A DNA stretch of 9,067 nucleotides from CAYMZB01 sp964394845. Its GTDB lineage: Bacteria; Patescibacteriota; Microgenomatia; Daviesbacterales; UBA10151. Positions 1 through 6,004 of the stretch are shown piece after piece. Each line of letters begins with the position of its first letter. Within the stretch, counting starts at the first letter, position 1. The translations under genes and the position numbers were made by a program. The stretch covers positions 1-9,067 of the forward strand of contig CAYMZB010000050.1 of the NCBI GenBank assembly GCA_964394845.1, written 5' to 3'. The notes under the pieces are model-generated. The model did not search any database and was not told the origin of the DNA. It worked only from the letters and a program-made list of their open reading frames with translations.

Positions 1-2
1 TT

Positions 3-134
3 ATTCCGGATATTTTGGCAGGGGATACTCTTTTATCTATGTTAAAAGATCATTTAAATGAAAAAAGCTTTTTTAAAGACAGAGCCAGAATAGAATTAGA
101 AAAACTTTCCCGCAAAACTTTGGCCTGGGGATAA
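3..134 (+). CDS. 3' end of an unrecognised gene (C-terminal 43 residues)
   Basis: The frame starting at base 3 is open from the window edge to a TAA at 132-134 and encodes a 43-residue tail beginning IPDILAGDTLLSML and ending SRKTLAWG. The tail is charged and probably helical (KDRARIELEKLSRK). Its stop codon overlaps the ATG of the following tgt remnant by one base (TAATG), which suggests translational coupling and one operon. Too little of the protein is present to name a family. A charged C-terminal helix like this is seen in several glycosyltransferases and other enzymes, but that is not diagnostic. The open frame, natural composition and tight junction support a real coding end. Confidence 0.6.
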   Translation: MPDILAGDTLLSMLKDHLNEKSFFKDRARIELEKLSRKTLAWG

Positions 135-841
135 TGCTAAAACAGTTTAAAATTTTATATAAAGATGGTCAGGCCAGAGCAGGGGAACTGGTTACACCTC
201 ATGGGGTGATTAAAACCCCTAATTTTAACCCTGTAGGAACTCAAGGCGCTGTTAAAGCCTTGTCCCCCAGAGACCTTAACGAAATTGGCGTTCAGATAGT
301 TTTGGCAAATACTTATCATTTGATGCTCAGGCCAGGAGCAGATTTAATAGAAAAATTTGGGGGACTTCATAAGTTTATGAATTGGGACAAGCCGATTAAA
401 TAAAATTACAGAAGAAGGGGTAGTATTTCAATCACACCTGGATGGCAGCAAACAGATTTTAACTCCGGAGAAATCCATAGAAATTCAACAAAAATTAGGA
501 ACAGATTTAATTGTGGCGTTTGATGACCATGAATCCATGAAACAAACTTACGATCAAATTAATCAATCCATAGAACTCACTGAAAGATGGGGACTCCGAA
601 GCCTGAAAGAATATCAACGCAATAATAAAAAACCTTTACTTTATGGAGTAGCGCATGGAGGGATACATAAAAGCCTAAGGATTAAATCTGCCAGGTTTAC
701 TGATGTTTAACCTGTCAAAATTTCTCCAGAGCATACTTACGTCATTTATATGCAGCAGGGGAAATTTTGTATCATCAGCTTAGGGAAGCTATTGGGTTAA
801 ATACTTTTAAAAGTTTAAAAAAGAGTTGGTTAAAAACCTAA
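134..841 (+). pseudogene. tgt: Decayed queuine/preQ1 tRNA-guanine transglycosylase (tgt)
   Basis: Three pieces of one Tgt protein are visible in order. Piece 1 (134-400) has the N-terminal signatures TPHGVIKTPNFNPVGTQGAVK and LANTYHLMLRPG. Piece 2 (402-707, another frame) has KITEEGVVFQSHLDGSK, LTPEKSIEIQ and YGVAHGG. Piece 3 (713-838, frame of piece 1) has CQNFSRAYLRHLYAAGEIL and a C-terminal tail. Family members are about 370-400 residues; about 230 remain. Missing are the TDSGGFQ block with the general acid/base Asp (junction near 396-405), the roughly 130-residue segment holding the nucleophilic Asp and the first zinc cysteines (junction near 705-713), and a short block normally carrying the zinc His (after YHQL, near 777). 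Tgt exchanges guanine 34 of certain tRNAs for queuine or preQ1; this copy cannot do so. It starts inside the upstream stop codon and ends at a hairpin. The identification is certain; whether the deletions are biological or from assembly cannot be told here. Confidence 0.9.
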
Positions 842-875
842 TAATTAAGGGGAGTTTTATCTCCCCTTAATTATT
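840..875. terminator. Perfect 15-bp hairpin between converging genes
   Basis: The arms AATAATTAAGGGGAG (840-854) and CTCCCCTTAATTATT (861-875) are exactly complementary around the 6-base loop TTTTAT. The hairpin begins inside the stop codon of the tgt remnant and lies between it and the converging minus-strand gene that ends at 904. Read on the minus strand it is followed, after three bases, by a T5 run, so as an intrinsic terminator it fits the minus-strand gene best. On the plus strand only a weak TTATT follows. It is probably a bidirectional terminator. Confidence 0.75.
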
Positions 876-877
876 CC

Positions 878-899
878 AAAATTCTTTGCAAAGAATTTT
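878..899. repeat. 22-bp perfect palindrome
   Basis: AAAATTCTTTG is followed immediately by its exact reverse complement, giving a two-fold symmetric 22-bp sequence just after the 840-875 hairpin and five bases from the stop of the small minus-strand gene. It could be part of the terminator region or a protein-binding site. With no loop it would form only a short hairpin in RNA. Confidence 0.6.
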
Positions 900-903
900 C
901 TCT

Positions 904-1104
904 TTACACCGCACCTGTTGGTGCACCTCCGGTTGAATTATCTCCTCCACTCGTAGCTTCAGGCTGTTCGTTAGAAGCAGCTGGCTCTTCTGTTGAAGTA
1001 GGTTCAACTGGAGTTGCAGGTTCTACTGGAGTCACTGGGTCATTTCCAGTTTGTTGACCACCACCTTGATTTGGGTCACCTGGCATTCCTGTTGTTTGAT
1101 CCAT
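904..1104 (-). CDS. Small Pro/Glu/Thr/Gly-rich low-complexity protein
   Basis: A 66-residue protein made almost only of P, E, T, G, Q, S, N, A, V and D. It begins MDQTTGMPGDPNQGGG, has an internal repeat TPVEPATPVEPT, and has no Lys, Arg or Cys, so it is strongly acidic. There is no signal peptide or membrane segment, and it is likely disordered. The sequence gives no biochemical function. Alone this composition could be a spurious frame, but an almost ideal Shine-Dalgarno sequence lies upstream, a promoter-like pair precedes it, and it ends at a strong hairpin. These make it a real and probably well-expressed gene. It is monocistronic and divergent from the LytR-C gene. I judge it a conserved-type small hypothetical protein of this lineage. 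Confidence 0.75.
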   Translation of the reverse strand: MDQTTGMPGDPNQGGGQQTGNDPVTPVEPATPVEPTSTEEPAASNEQPEATSGGDNSTGGAPTGAV

Positions 1105-1111
1105 AAAATTA

Positions 1112-1124
1112 AATCACCTCCTTT
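1112..1124 (-). promoter_or_regulatory. Unusually complete Shine-Dalgarno sequence
   Basis: On the minus strand the leader of the 66-residue gene contains AAAGGAGGTGATT, complementary over 13 bases to the conserved 3' end of bacterial 16S rRNA (AATCACCTCCTTT). The ATG lies 7 bases after this stretch and 12 after the GGAGG core. The core spacing is a little long, but the pairing is the longest possible. No other gene in the window has a comparable site. Confidence 0.85.
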
Positions 1125-1150
1125 GCGATTTAGTTTAGCCTGTTTATAGT
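1123..1150 (+). promoter_or_regulatory. Predicted promoter of the LytR-C gene
   Basis: TTGCGA (1123-1128), a 16-base spacer and TATAGT (1145-1150, five of six matches to TATAAT) point toward the plus-strand gene. A transcript from here would begin about 14 bases before ATG 1171, which speaks against a start at the upstream TTG 1150. It overlaps the divergent promoter 1132-1161, so the two could compete. Confidence 0.35.
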
Positions 1151-1161
1151 TGTCAGGTCAA
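1132..1161 (-). promoter_or_regulatory. Predicted promoter of the 66-residue gene
   Basis: On the minus strand, a -35 TTGACC (1156-1161) and a -10 TAAACT (1132-1137) are separated by 18 bases, 28 bases or more upstream of the ATG, leaving room for the leader with the long Shine-Dalgarno. The same -10 hexamer TAAACT occurs in the predicted promoter at 4310-4338. Prediction from consensus only. Confidence 0.4.
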
Positions 1162-1170
1162 TACCTTTTT

Positions 1171-2235
1171 ATGTACACTGATAATATGTCTGCCCGAGAT
1201 AAAAAAAGATTGCCTGGATTTGGGTTAAACCGTGGCTGGAAGGATGTTCAAGCTAAAAGGCGAAGTACCCAAAAGACAAAACTTGCATTAATTATTTTAG
1301 CGATTATATTTGCTTTGTTAGTTTTATCCCAAGCAGTTAAATTTACCCAAATGTTATTTAGTCCTTGGAAACAGACCTCTTCTGTTAAGAGAACTTATTT
1401 TTGGAAAGGGGATTCTAATATCAATATTTTAATCAAGGCTAAAGGAATTGCTTTACTTGTTTTTAGTCCAAAAGACCAGAAAATAACAACTATTGATATC
1501 CCCCAAACAACATATTTGGAAGTAAGTCACGGTTTTGGTAAATGGCAGCTTGGTTCAGTTTATAATTTGGGAGAGTCGCAAAGTTATGGTGGGAATAAGC
1601 TATTAACAGATTCCTTAGTTAATCTTTTTGGGTTGCCTATTGATGGGTTTTTGAATTTCTCCGGTAAGCACTCATCCCGTACACCTAACACCATTGTTTC
1701 GGAAATTAGGAAAAATCCATTTTTTGCTGTTAATATATTGCCATTTCTTAAAACAGATTTAACTCCTCTTGAGTTAATAAGACTAAAAAGCGGTTTATCA
1801 TCAGTGCGTTTTGATAAGATAAAACAAAAAAATTTAGAAAATTCTGATTTACTTCAGGAAGAAAAATTAGCTGACGGGACTGACATATTAATTCCGGATA
1901 CATTTAAACTAGATTCAATGTTGTCCAGTTTAGTAGATCCCGAGATTGCCTCAGAGCATAAAAATATTGCTATTTTTAACTCCACAGATCACCCTCAGCT
2001 TGCTCAAAAAGCAGCCAGGACTATTACTAATCTAGGTGCGAATGTAATTATCACTTCAAACGGACAAAATAAATATAAAGTTACCTATGTTGTTGGTGAA
2101 AAGTCAAAGACTTTAGATAGGCTTATGCAAATATTCGGGTCTGGTGATATAATTGACCCCAAAGATGGGGATTTAATCTTATCCAGGGCACAAATTAATG
2201 TGTTTCTGGGCGAAGATTATTTCAACCGGTTATAA
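1171..2235 (+). CDS. Membrane-anchored LCP-like protein with LytR C-terminal domain
   Basis: The frame is open from a TTG at 1150; ATG 1171 (MYTDNMSARDKK) is the likelier start and ATG 1186 is possible. No good ribosome site precedes any of them. Counting from 1150, a basic N-terminus (residues 15-44) precedes one membrane helix at about 45-62 (LALIILAIIFALLVLS). Residues about 89-170 resemble the LytR-CpsA-Psr (LCP) fold: NILIKAKGIALLVFSP, ITTIDIPQTTYLEV, GG, LFGLPIDGFLNF. The catalytic IPRDT motif reads IPQTT, so the phosphotransferase arginine is absent. Residues about 271-357 (IAIFNSTDHPQLAQKAARTI...INVFLGEDYF) fit the LytR_C domain. LCP proteins attach glycopolymers to the cell wall; this one probably binds or scaffolds rather than catalyses. 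The next gene follows after two bases, forming a two-gene envelope unit. Confidence 0.75.
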   Translation: MYTDNMSARDKKRLPGFGLNRGWKDVQAKRRSTQKTKLALIILAIIFALLVLSQAVKFTQMLFSPWKQTSSVKRTYFWKGDSNINILIKAKGIALLVFSPKDQKITTIDIPQTTYLEVSHGFGKWQLGSVYNLGESQSYGGNKLLTDSLVNLFGLPIDGFLNFSGKHSSRTPNTIVSEIRKNPFFAVNILPFLKTDLTPLELIRLKSGLSSVRFDKIKQKNLENSDLLQEEKLADGTDILIPDTFKLDSMLSSLVDPEIASEHKNIAIFNSTDHPQLAQKAARTITNLGANVIITSNGQNKYKVTYVVGEKSKTLDRLMQIFGSGDIIDPKDGDLILSRAQINVFLGEDYFNRL

Positions 2236-2237
2236 CT

Positions 2238-2912
2238 ATGATTTTATGGGTTATACTTTTTGTGTTAATTGTTGTAATTTCTTTTATTTTGGCTGCAAGA
2301 TCAATGAGGGATTTTACAGAGACTCAAACTCAGGGTGAGGAGTATAGTTTATTTTTAATTCGTAATACTAATAAATTAAACAGAGAATTATTTAGCTTGT
2401 TTCGTAATGATCTTTTGCACTCAGGCTCGTTTATTAGCTTTGAAAAACTTTTTAAAGGTAAAAAAAGCGCTCTTGTAGTATTTGGGCCAAGGAAGTTGCT
2501 TATCAACTATAAAGATACTCTTAGTTTGTTAGAACTTGAAGATTATACAAACGTTAACGTAGAACAGATTTCTGCTTGGGAGGTAGGACTTAAAAACACC
2601 GCAGAAATAGATAATGGACAAAAATTATTTGAAGGCTTGCCTCCTATGCTGGAAACAGAGCATTTTTGGTGGCAAATGATTTTGCCTGCCTCTTTTAAGC
2701 CGCAAATAAGGGCTGTATTAGTATCTCCGGATCAGCTTTCGAGAAATAACCTTACGAATGTACTGCAAACTCTAAAACCCCATAGAATTCCAAAACTTCC
2801 AAAAGCTTTTTCCAATATACAGCTGCTTGAGTTTTATCAAAAAAGGAGTTATAGAAAAGATAATAAAAACCCGGTTATAAGTTCTGAAGAAATTTTACAG
2901 CTGCTTTTTTAA
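2238..2912 (+). CDS. Membrane-anchored protein of unknown function
   Basis: The protein has 224 residues. Residues 2-20 (ILWVILFVLIVVISFILAA) form a single N-terminal hydrophobic helix followed by RSMRD, so it is probably an anchor with the rest on one membrane face. The remainder is a mixed alpha/beta soluble region (LFKGKKSALVVFGPRKLLI, FWWQMILPASFKPQIRAVLVSP, VLQTLKPHRIPKLP). I do not recognise a family or catalytic motif. The gene begins two bases after the stop of the LytR-C gene without a Shine-Dalgarno, so it is almost certainly co-transcribed and translationally coupled, suggesting a shared envelope role. Its stop TAA (2910-2912) overlaps the stop of the converging TPR gene within TTAA. 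Confidence 0.75.
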   Translation: MILWVILFVLIVVISFILAARSMRDFTETQTQGEEYSLFLIRNTNKLNRELFSLFRNDLLHSGSFISFEKLFKGKKSALVVFGPRKLLINYKDTLSLLELEDYTNVNVEQISAWEVGLKNTAEIDNGQKLFEGLPPMLETEHFWWQMILPASFKPQIRAVLVSPDQLSRNNLTNVLQTLKPHRIPKLPKAFSNIQLLEFYQKRSYRKDNKNPVISSEEILQLLF

Positions 2913-3652
2913 ACAACCTGTTCTTCTTGAGATTCTTCTAAATCTTCATCTGATTCATTTTGGTTATCCAAAGAACTGAAAATCTCAGTAGTGGCGAGAG
3001 TTGAATCAGTATTTTCCAGAAATGAAGGTTGATTTTTAAATCTTTTGCTTCTGAAAGTTTCTTTGATAAGTACGGAAAGCGCATTAACCCGAACAGATTT
3101 TATAAATAATTCATACTGATTTCCTCCCCGGAGTAATCTTAAAAGATGGTGGCTGATGTCATCCGGTAAAATCCCTAAATAATTTTCATCTGCATCAACT
3201 ATTGTGATTTTTCTATTTTTTATCACCATTGCAACCTGCATTCCACAGTAAGCTTGAGATAGTTTTTGTGGTTCTGCAACTTTTAGCAGATTGATGATTT
3301 TTGTTTTCCCGGGTTCTTGTAAAAACAGTGAGACAGATAGTCTTGTGGAGCTGACTGTATGAGTTCCGTTGTTTCCTTGCCCGTTAGGTTTAAAAGATTT
3401 AATTATTTTTAGATTTTTTAAAGCTATTGGGTTATAAGGATCAATTTTTATAACTTCAGAGTAGTATTTTTTAGCCAAATTGGAACGGCCCATTTCCATA
3501 TATACTCTGGCAAGTCTGGCTAATCCGTCAACATTTTGGGGATCGTCTTTTATGATTTTTTTGTTTAATTTGAGTGCTTCTTCCCATCTGGAATCCAGGG
3601 CTGCGTCTATTGCCAGTTGTGAGAGGCTTTGTGACTTGGGGTTATCGTCCAT
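2909..3652 (-). CDS. TPR-repeat protein with uncharacterised C-terminal domain
   Basis: A 247-residue protein. Residues about 8-78 form two tetratricopeptide repeats: LSQLAIDAALDSRWEEALKL with KKIIKDDPQNVDG, then LARLARVYMEMGRSNLAKKY with SEVIKIDPYNPIA. This helical scaffold usually mediates protein-protein contact. After a Gly/Asn linker (about 90-98), residues 103-205 form a second domain with beta-type segments (AMVIKNRKITIVDADENYLGILPDDISHHLLRLLRGG, YELFIKSVRVNALSVLIKETFR) that I cannot place. The last 30 residues are acidic (NESDEDLEESQEEQVV). No signal peptide or membrane helix is seen, so it is probably cytoplasmic. The ATG at 3652 lies a few bases after a strong promoter with no ribosome site, suggesting a leaderless or near-leaderless mRNA. 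Confidence 0.8.
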   Translation of the reverse strand: MDDNPKSQSLSQLAIDAALDSRWEEALKLNKKIIKDDPQNVDGLARLARVYMEMGRSNLAKKYYSEVIKIDPYNPIALKNLKIIKSFKPNGQGNNGTHTVSSTRLSVSLFLQEPGKTKIINLLKVAEPQKLSQAYCGMQVAMVIKNRKITIVDADENYLGILPDDISHHLLRLLRGGNQYELFIKSVRVNALSVLIKETFRSKRFKNQPSFLENTDSTLATTEIFSSLDNQNESDEDLEESQEEQVV

Positions 3653-3663
3653 CTAAGGGTCAA

Positions 3664-3693
3664 AGTATAAATAGAAAGCAGGGTAATTGTCAA
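3664..3693 (-). promoter_or_regulatory. Strong predicted promoter of the TPR gene
   Basis: On the minus strand, a perfect -35 TTGACA (3688-3693) and a -10 TATACT (3664-3669, five of six) are separated by 18 bases. Initiation about seven bases downstream falls near 3657, leaving roughly five bases before the ATG at 3652. This supports leaderless translation and shows that the gene does not depend on the upstream 192-residue gene for transcription. Confidence 0.65.
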
Positions 3694-3724
3694 CGTTTCG
3701 CGTTTTGTTTGTTTACCTAGTTGC

Positions 3725-4303
3725 TTATTTCAGATACCCTAAATCAGCTAAGCCGTATGTGTCTTTTGGTACCAGGGGTGGTAGAGAATTTAACTGGCTC
3801 TCCAGTATGCGGGTAAAAAAATCAAAGTCGTTTGGAGTTACTACTCTGGCAGAATTATCAAGAAGAATTATTTTTTTGCCTAATTCATCATAATTATAAA
3901 TAACCTCAAAAATTGTCGGAATACCGTTGCCTGGTATTTTTAAGTTTGTAGCGTATCTTTTGGAGAGTGGATTAAATCTATGTAATACACCTGGAATCCA
4001 ATAATTAGTTACCCACCAGATAACTGGTATTAAGATTTCCTTTTTGGGTTTTATTATCCGCTGCCACCACTTTGAATCTTGCGGGGGAGTTTCTAGTCTG
4101 TACTTATGAGTGTAGGATAACTCTTTACCGACTCTCAGAAACCCTCTTCCTCCTTCTGAGCCCTCAGGACCTTCCAACTTATTATCTATCCATCCGTACC
4201 ACACGTACGAATTGACTGGATTGCGAGCCAATTCAGATATTCTATATTTAATCATTTCTGTCGGATCTGCCGGATTGAAATCCTCACTTTCTATATCAAC
4301 CAT
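3725..4303 (-). CDS. Trp-rich protein of unknown function
   Basis: A 192-residue protein with no family I recognise. It starts with an acidic MVDIESEDFNPADPTEMIKY, has a Trp/Tyr-rich stretch (NSYVWYGWIDNKLEG, DSKWWQRIIKPKKEILIPVIWWVTNYWIPGVLHRF) and ends with a mixed region containing IFEVIYNYDELGKKIILLDN and TPNDFDFFTRILESQL. The segment EILIPVIWWVTNYWIPGVL is hydrophobic but interrupted by prolines; it could contact a membrane rather than span it. No signal peptide or catalytic motif is evident. The whole frame is open and the composition is natural, and a promoter-like pair sits directly upstream. The plus-strand frame at 3687-3893 is its shadow. It lies upstream of the TPR gene on the same strand and is divergent from yebC. 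Confidence 0.7.
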   Translation of the reverse strand: MVDIESEDFNPADPTEMIKYRISELARNPVNSYVWYGWIDNKLEGPEGSEGGRGFLRVGKELSYTHKYRLETPPQDSKWWQRIIKPKKEILIPVIWWVTNYWIPGVLHRFNPLSKRYATNLKIPGNGIPTIFEVIYNYDELGKKIILLDNSARVVTPNDFDFFTRILESQLNSLPPLVPKDTYGLADLGYLK

Positions 4304-4309
4304 AGCTGT

Positions 4310-4338
4310 AGTTTACTATGAGTTTCCAATTAATTCAA
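4310..4338 (-). promoter_or_regulatory. Predicted promoter of the 192-residue gene
   Basis: On the minus strand, a -35 TTGAAT (4333-4338), a 17-base spacer and a -10 TAAACT (4310-4315) are followed by the ATG at 4303 after only six bases, implying a leaderless transcript. No Shine-Dalgarno is present. The -10 hexamer is identical to that predicted for the 66-residue gene. Confidence 0.4.
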
Positions 4339-4340
4339 AC

Positions 4341-4369
4341 TTGCAAAAGGTAGAATTGGAAGTTAATAT
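4341..4369 (+). promoter_or_regulatory. Predicted promoter of yebC
   Basis: TTGCAA (4341-4346), a 17-base spacer and TAATAT (4364-4369) precede the yebC ATG by 13 bases. The expected leader is about six to eight bases and has no ribosome site. It lies back to back with the promoter at 4310-4338. CCAATT and AATTGG arms (4326-4331 and 4354-4359) flank this centre, possibly by chance. Confidence 0.4.
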
Positions 4370-4382
4370 CTATGTAACTTAA

Positions 4383-5141
4383 ATGAGCGGACACAGTAAG
4401 TGGAGTACAATCAAAAGACAAAAAGGAGTTGCTGATGTTAAAAGAGGTCAAACTTTCACTAAACTGGCAGGTGCTATAGCTATTGCGGCCCGTGCAGGCG
4501 GTTCTGGCGACCCTCTGGATAATCCAAGACTTAGGATGGTTATAGAAGAGGCAAAAACTGTTAATATGCCTAAAGATAATATTGCCCGGGCCATTGACAG
4601 GGGATTAGGTAAACTCCCGGGCCAGAATCTGGAAGAAGTGACTTATGAGGGTTTTGGGCCTGCAGGAGTAGCTTTTTATATAGAAGCAGTAACAGATAAT
4701 AAGCTAAGGACTCATTCCGAGATAAAGAATTTATTTGATAGAAGCGGTGGAACACTAGCCGGACAAGGCGCTACTGCTTATATGTTTTCCCCAAAAGGAG
4801 AGGTTAAAATACTGTCTAAGGGTGGTAACTTTGAAGTGGAGATGTTAGAGTTAATAGATCTTGGGGCAGAGGATGTAATAGATTATGTTGATGACAATAT
4901 ACGAAAGTACTTAGTATATGTACAAAGCCCCGAGATTAATACTATGGGTACTAAAGTTACCCAGGCAGGATATAGGGTAGAGCAAGTAAAAAAAATATAT
5001 AAACCAACTACTATAATTGAGGTTAAAGATAGGGAAAACGCAAAAAAGATTTTGGAATTTAGTGAGAAAGTAGAGGAGCATGATGATATTCAGGAAGTCT
5101 ATGCTAATTTTGATATACCTGAAGAACTAAATGATTTTTAA
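4383..5141 (+). CDS. yebC: YebC/TACO1-family translation-associated protein
   Basis: The protein has 252 residues, close to the usual 240-250. It begins with the family hallmark MSGHSKWSTIKRQKGVADVKRGQTFTKL and continues with RLRMVIEEAKTVNMPKDNIARAIDRGLG, TYEGFGPAGVAFYIEAVTDN, R(T)HSEIKNLFDRSGGTLAGQGATAYMFSPKG and LIDLGAEDV, all standard YebC blocks. The three-domain fold appears complete and the start is fixed by the conserved MSGHSKW. The family was long called a transcriptional regulator (PmpR). The mitochondrial member TACO1 and bacterial members are now linked to translation, easing elongation through difficult, proline-rich stretches. It acts in the cytoplasm at the ribosome. The 3' end overlaps the next gene by 11 bases, so the two are co-transcribed. 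Confidence 0.97.
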   Translation: MSGHSKWSTIKRQKGVADVKRGQTFTKLAGAIAIAARAGGSGDPLDNPRLRMVIEEAKTVNMPKDNIARAIDRGLGKLPGQNLEEVTYEGFGPAGVAFYIEAVTDNKLRTHSEIKNLFDRSGGTLAGQGATAYMFSPKGEVKILSKGGNFEVEMLELIDLGAEDVIDYVDDNIRKYLVYVQSPEINTMGTKVTQAGYRVEQVKKIYKPTTIIEVKDRENAKKILEFSEKVEEHDDIQEVYANFDIPEELNDF

Positions 5142-5913
5142 TATAACAAAACGCCAAAAGATTATTATTTCGGCAGCTATATTAACTATAGGATTATTAT
5201 CCACTCAACTGGTTGATTTTAATTTAAGGTTTAAGTTTATTGCCGGTCTTGCTGTTGCTTCCTATCTACTGTCTCTCTGGTCTTTATGGGAAGGCTTAAA
5301 TCTTACTAAGGCTGCTGTTTTATTTATACTGCCTGTTTTTTTTACTGTTGCAGTTTCCAGTTTCTACTTTTTACTTCCTGTAAGATGGTTAACCAGGCTT
5401 CCGGTAGCCGGTATTTTTGGTTTGATGTTTTATCTTCTGCTTTTGGCACAAAATGTATTTAATGTAGCCAGTATTAGAACTATCCCGCTGTATAGAGCTG
5501 CCTCAACTGCCAGTTTTCTTTTTACTTTACTTTCGGCTTTTTTTATATTTAATGTTATCTATGCTTTTAATTTATTGTTTCTATGGAATGGGGTAGCAGT
5601 ACTTTTGATAAGCTTTCCTCTGATTTTGCAGTCTCTTTGGACAATTGAAATGGAGGATTTTGTTTCGCCTCATGTTTTGGTGCAAAGTTTAGTTTTAAGT
5701 TTTATCTTGACAGAACTTACTCTTAGTTTTTCCTTTTGGCCTATGCCTACTACAATTTGGTCATTAGCCCTAGCCTCATCCTTATATGTCTTGCTAGGCT
5801 TAACAACTCAAATTTTGAGGGGTAAAGGAAATAAGAGGGTAGTGTGGGAATACGTATGGATAGGAGTAATTGTATTAGCGGTAAGCTTTGTAACTACTTC
5901 CTGGACTGGATAA
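5131..5913 (+). CDS. Polytopic membrane protein of unknown function
   Basis: A 260-residue, very hydrophobic protein with about nine membrane helices, roughly at residues 10-27, 32-50, 57-79, 90-110, 124-146, 150-167, 179-197, 205-224 and 238-256. Short basic loops (NITKRQK, LRGKGNKR) suggest the cytoplasmic sides. I see no transporter signature, catalytic motif or conserved polar helix pattern that names a family. Its ATG lies inside the last codons of yebC (11-base overlap), with only a weak purine-rich stretch (GAAGAA) upstream, so translation is likely coupled to yebC. No strong terminator follows. Confidence 0.75.
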   Translation: MIFNITKRQKIIISAAILTIGLLSTQLVDFNLRFKFIAGLAVASYLLSLWSLWEGLNLTKAAVLFILPVFFTVAVSSFYFLLPVRWLTRLPVAGIFGLMFYLLLLAQNVFNVASIRTIPLYRAASTASFLFTLLSAFFIFNVIYAFNLLFLWNGVAVLLISFPLILQSLWTIEMEDFVSPHVLVQSLVLSFILTELTLSFSFWPMPTTIWSLALASSLYVLLGLTTQILRGKGNKRVVWEYVWIGVIVLAVSFVTTSWTG

Positions 5914-5971
5914 AATAAGATTCTTACATAGAACTGTGAAAACTTTCTTAAATTATCGTGAAAAGAATGAA

Positions 5972-5990
5972 TGGTATAGTTTGATATAGT
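5972..5990 (+). promoter_or_regulatory. Two tandem extended -10 promoters
   Basis: TGGTATAGT (5972-5980) and TGATATAGT (5982-5990) are both TGn-TATAGT extended -10 elements, repeated exactly 10 bases apart, one helical turn. No good -35 is seen, which extended -10 promoters often do not need. From the second, transcription would begin near 5997, about eight bases before GTG 6005. Confidence 0.45.
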
Positions 5991-6004
5991 AGGTAGGCAC
6001 GAAT

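Noticed and set aside
3687..3893. Plus-strand 68-codon frame
   Set aside because: It is antisense to the end of the 192-residue gene, overlaps the TPR promoter and has unnatural composition; a shadow.
4570..4755. Minus-strand 61-codon frame inside yebC
   Set aside because: Shadow of the strongly conserved yebC coding sequence.
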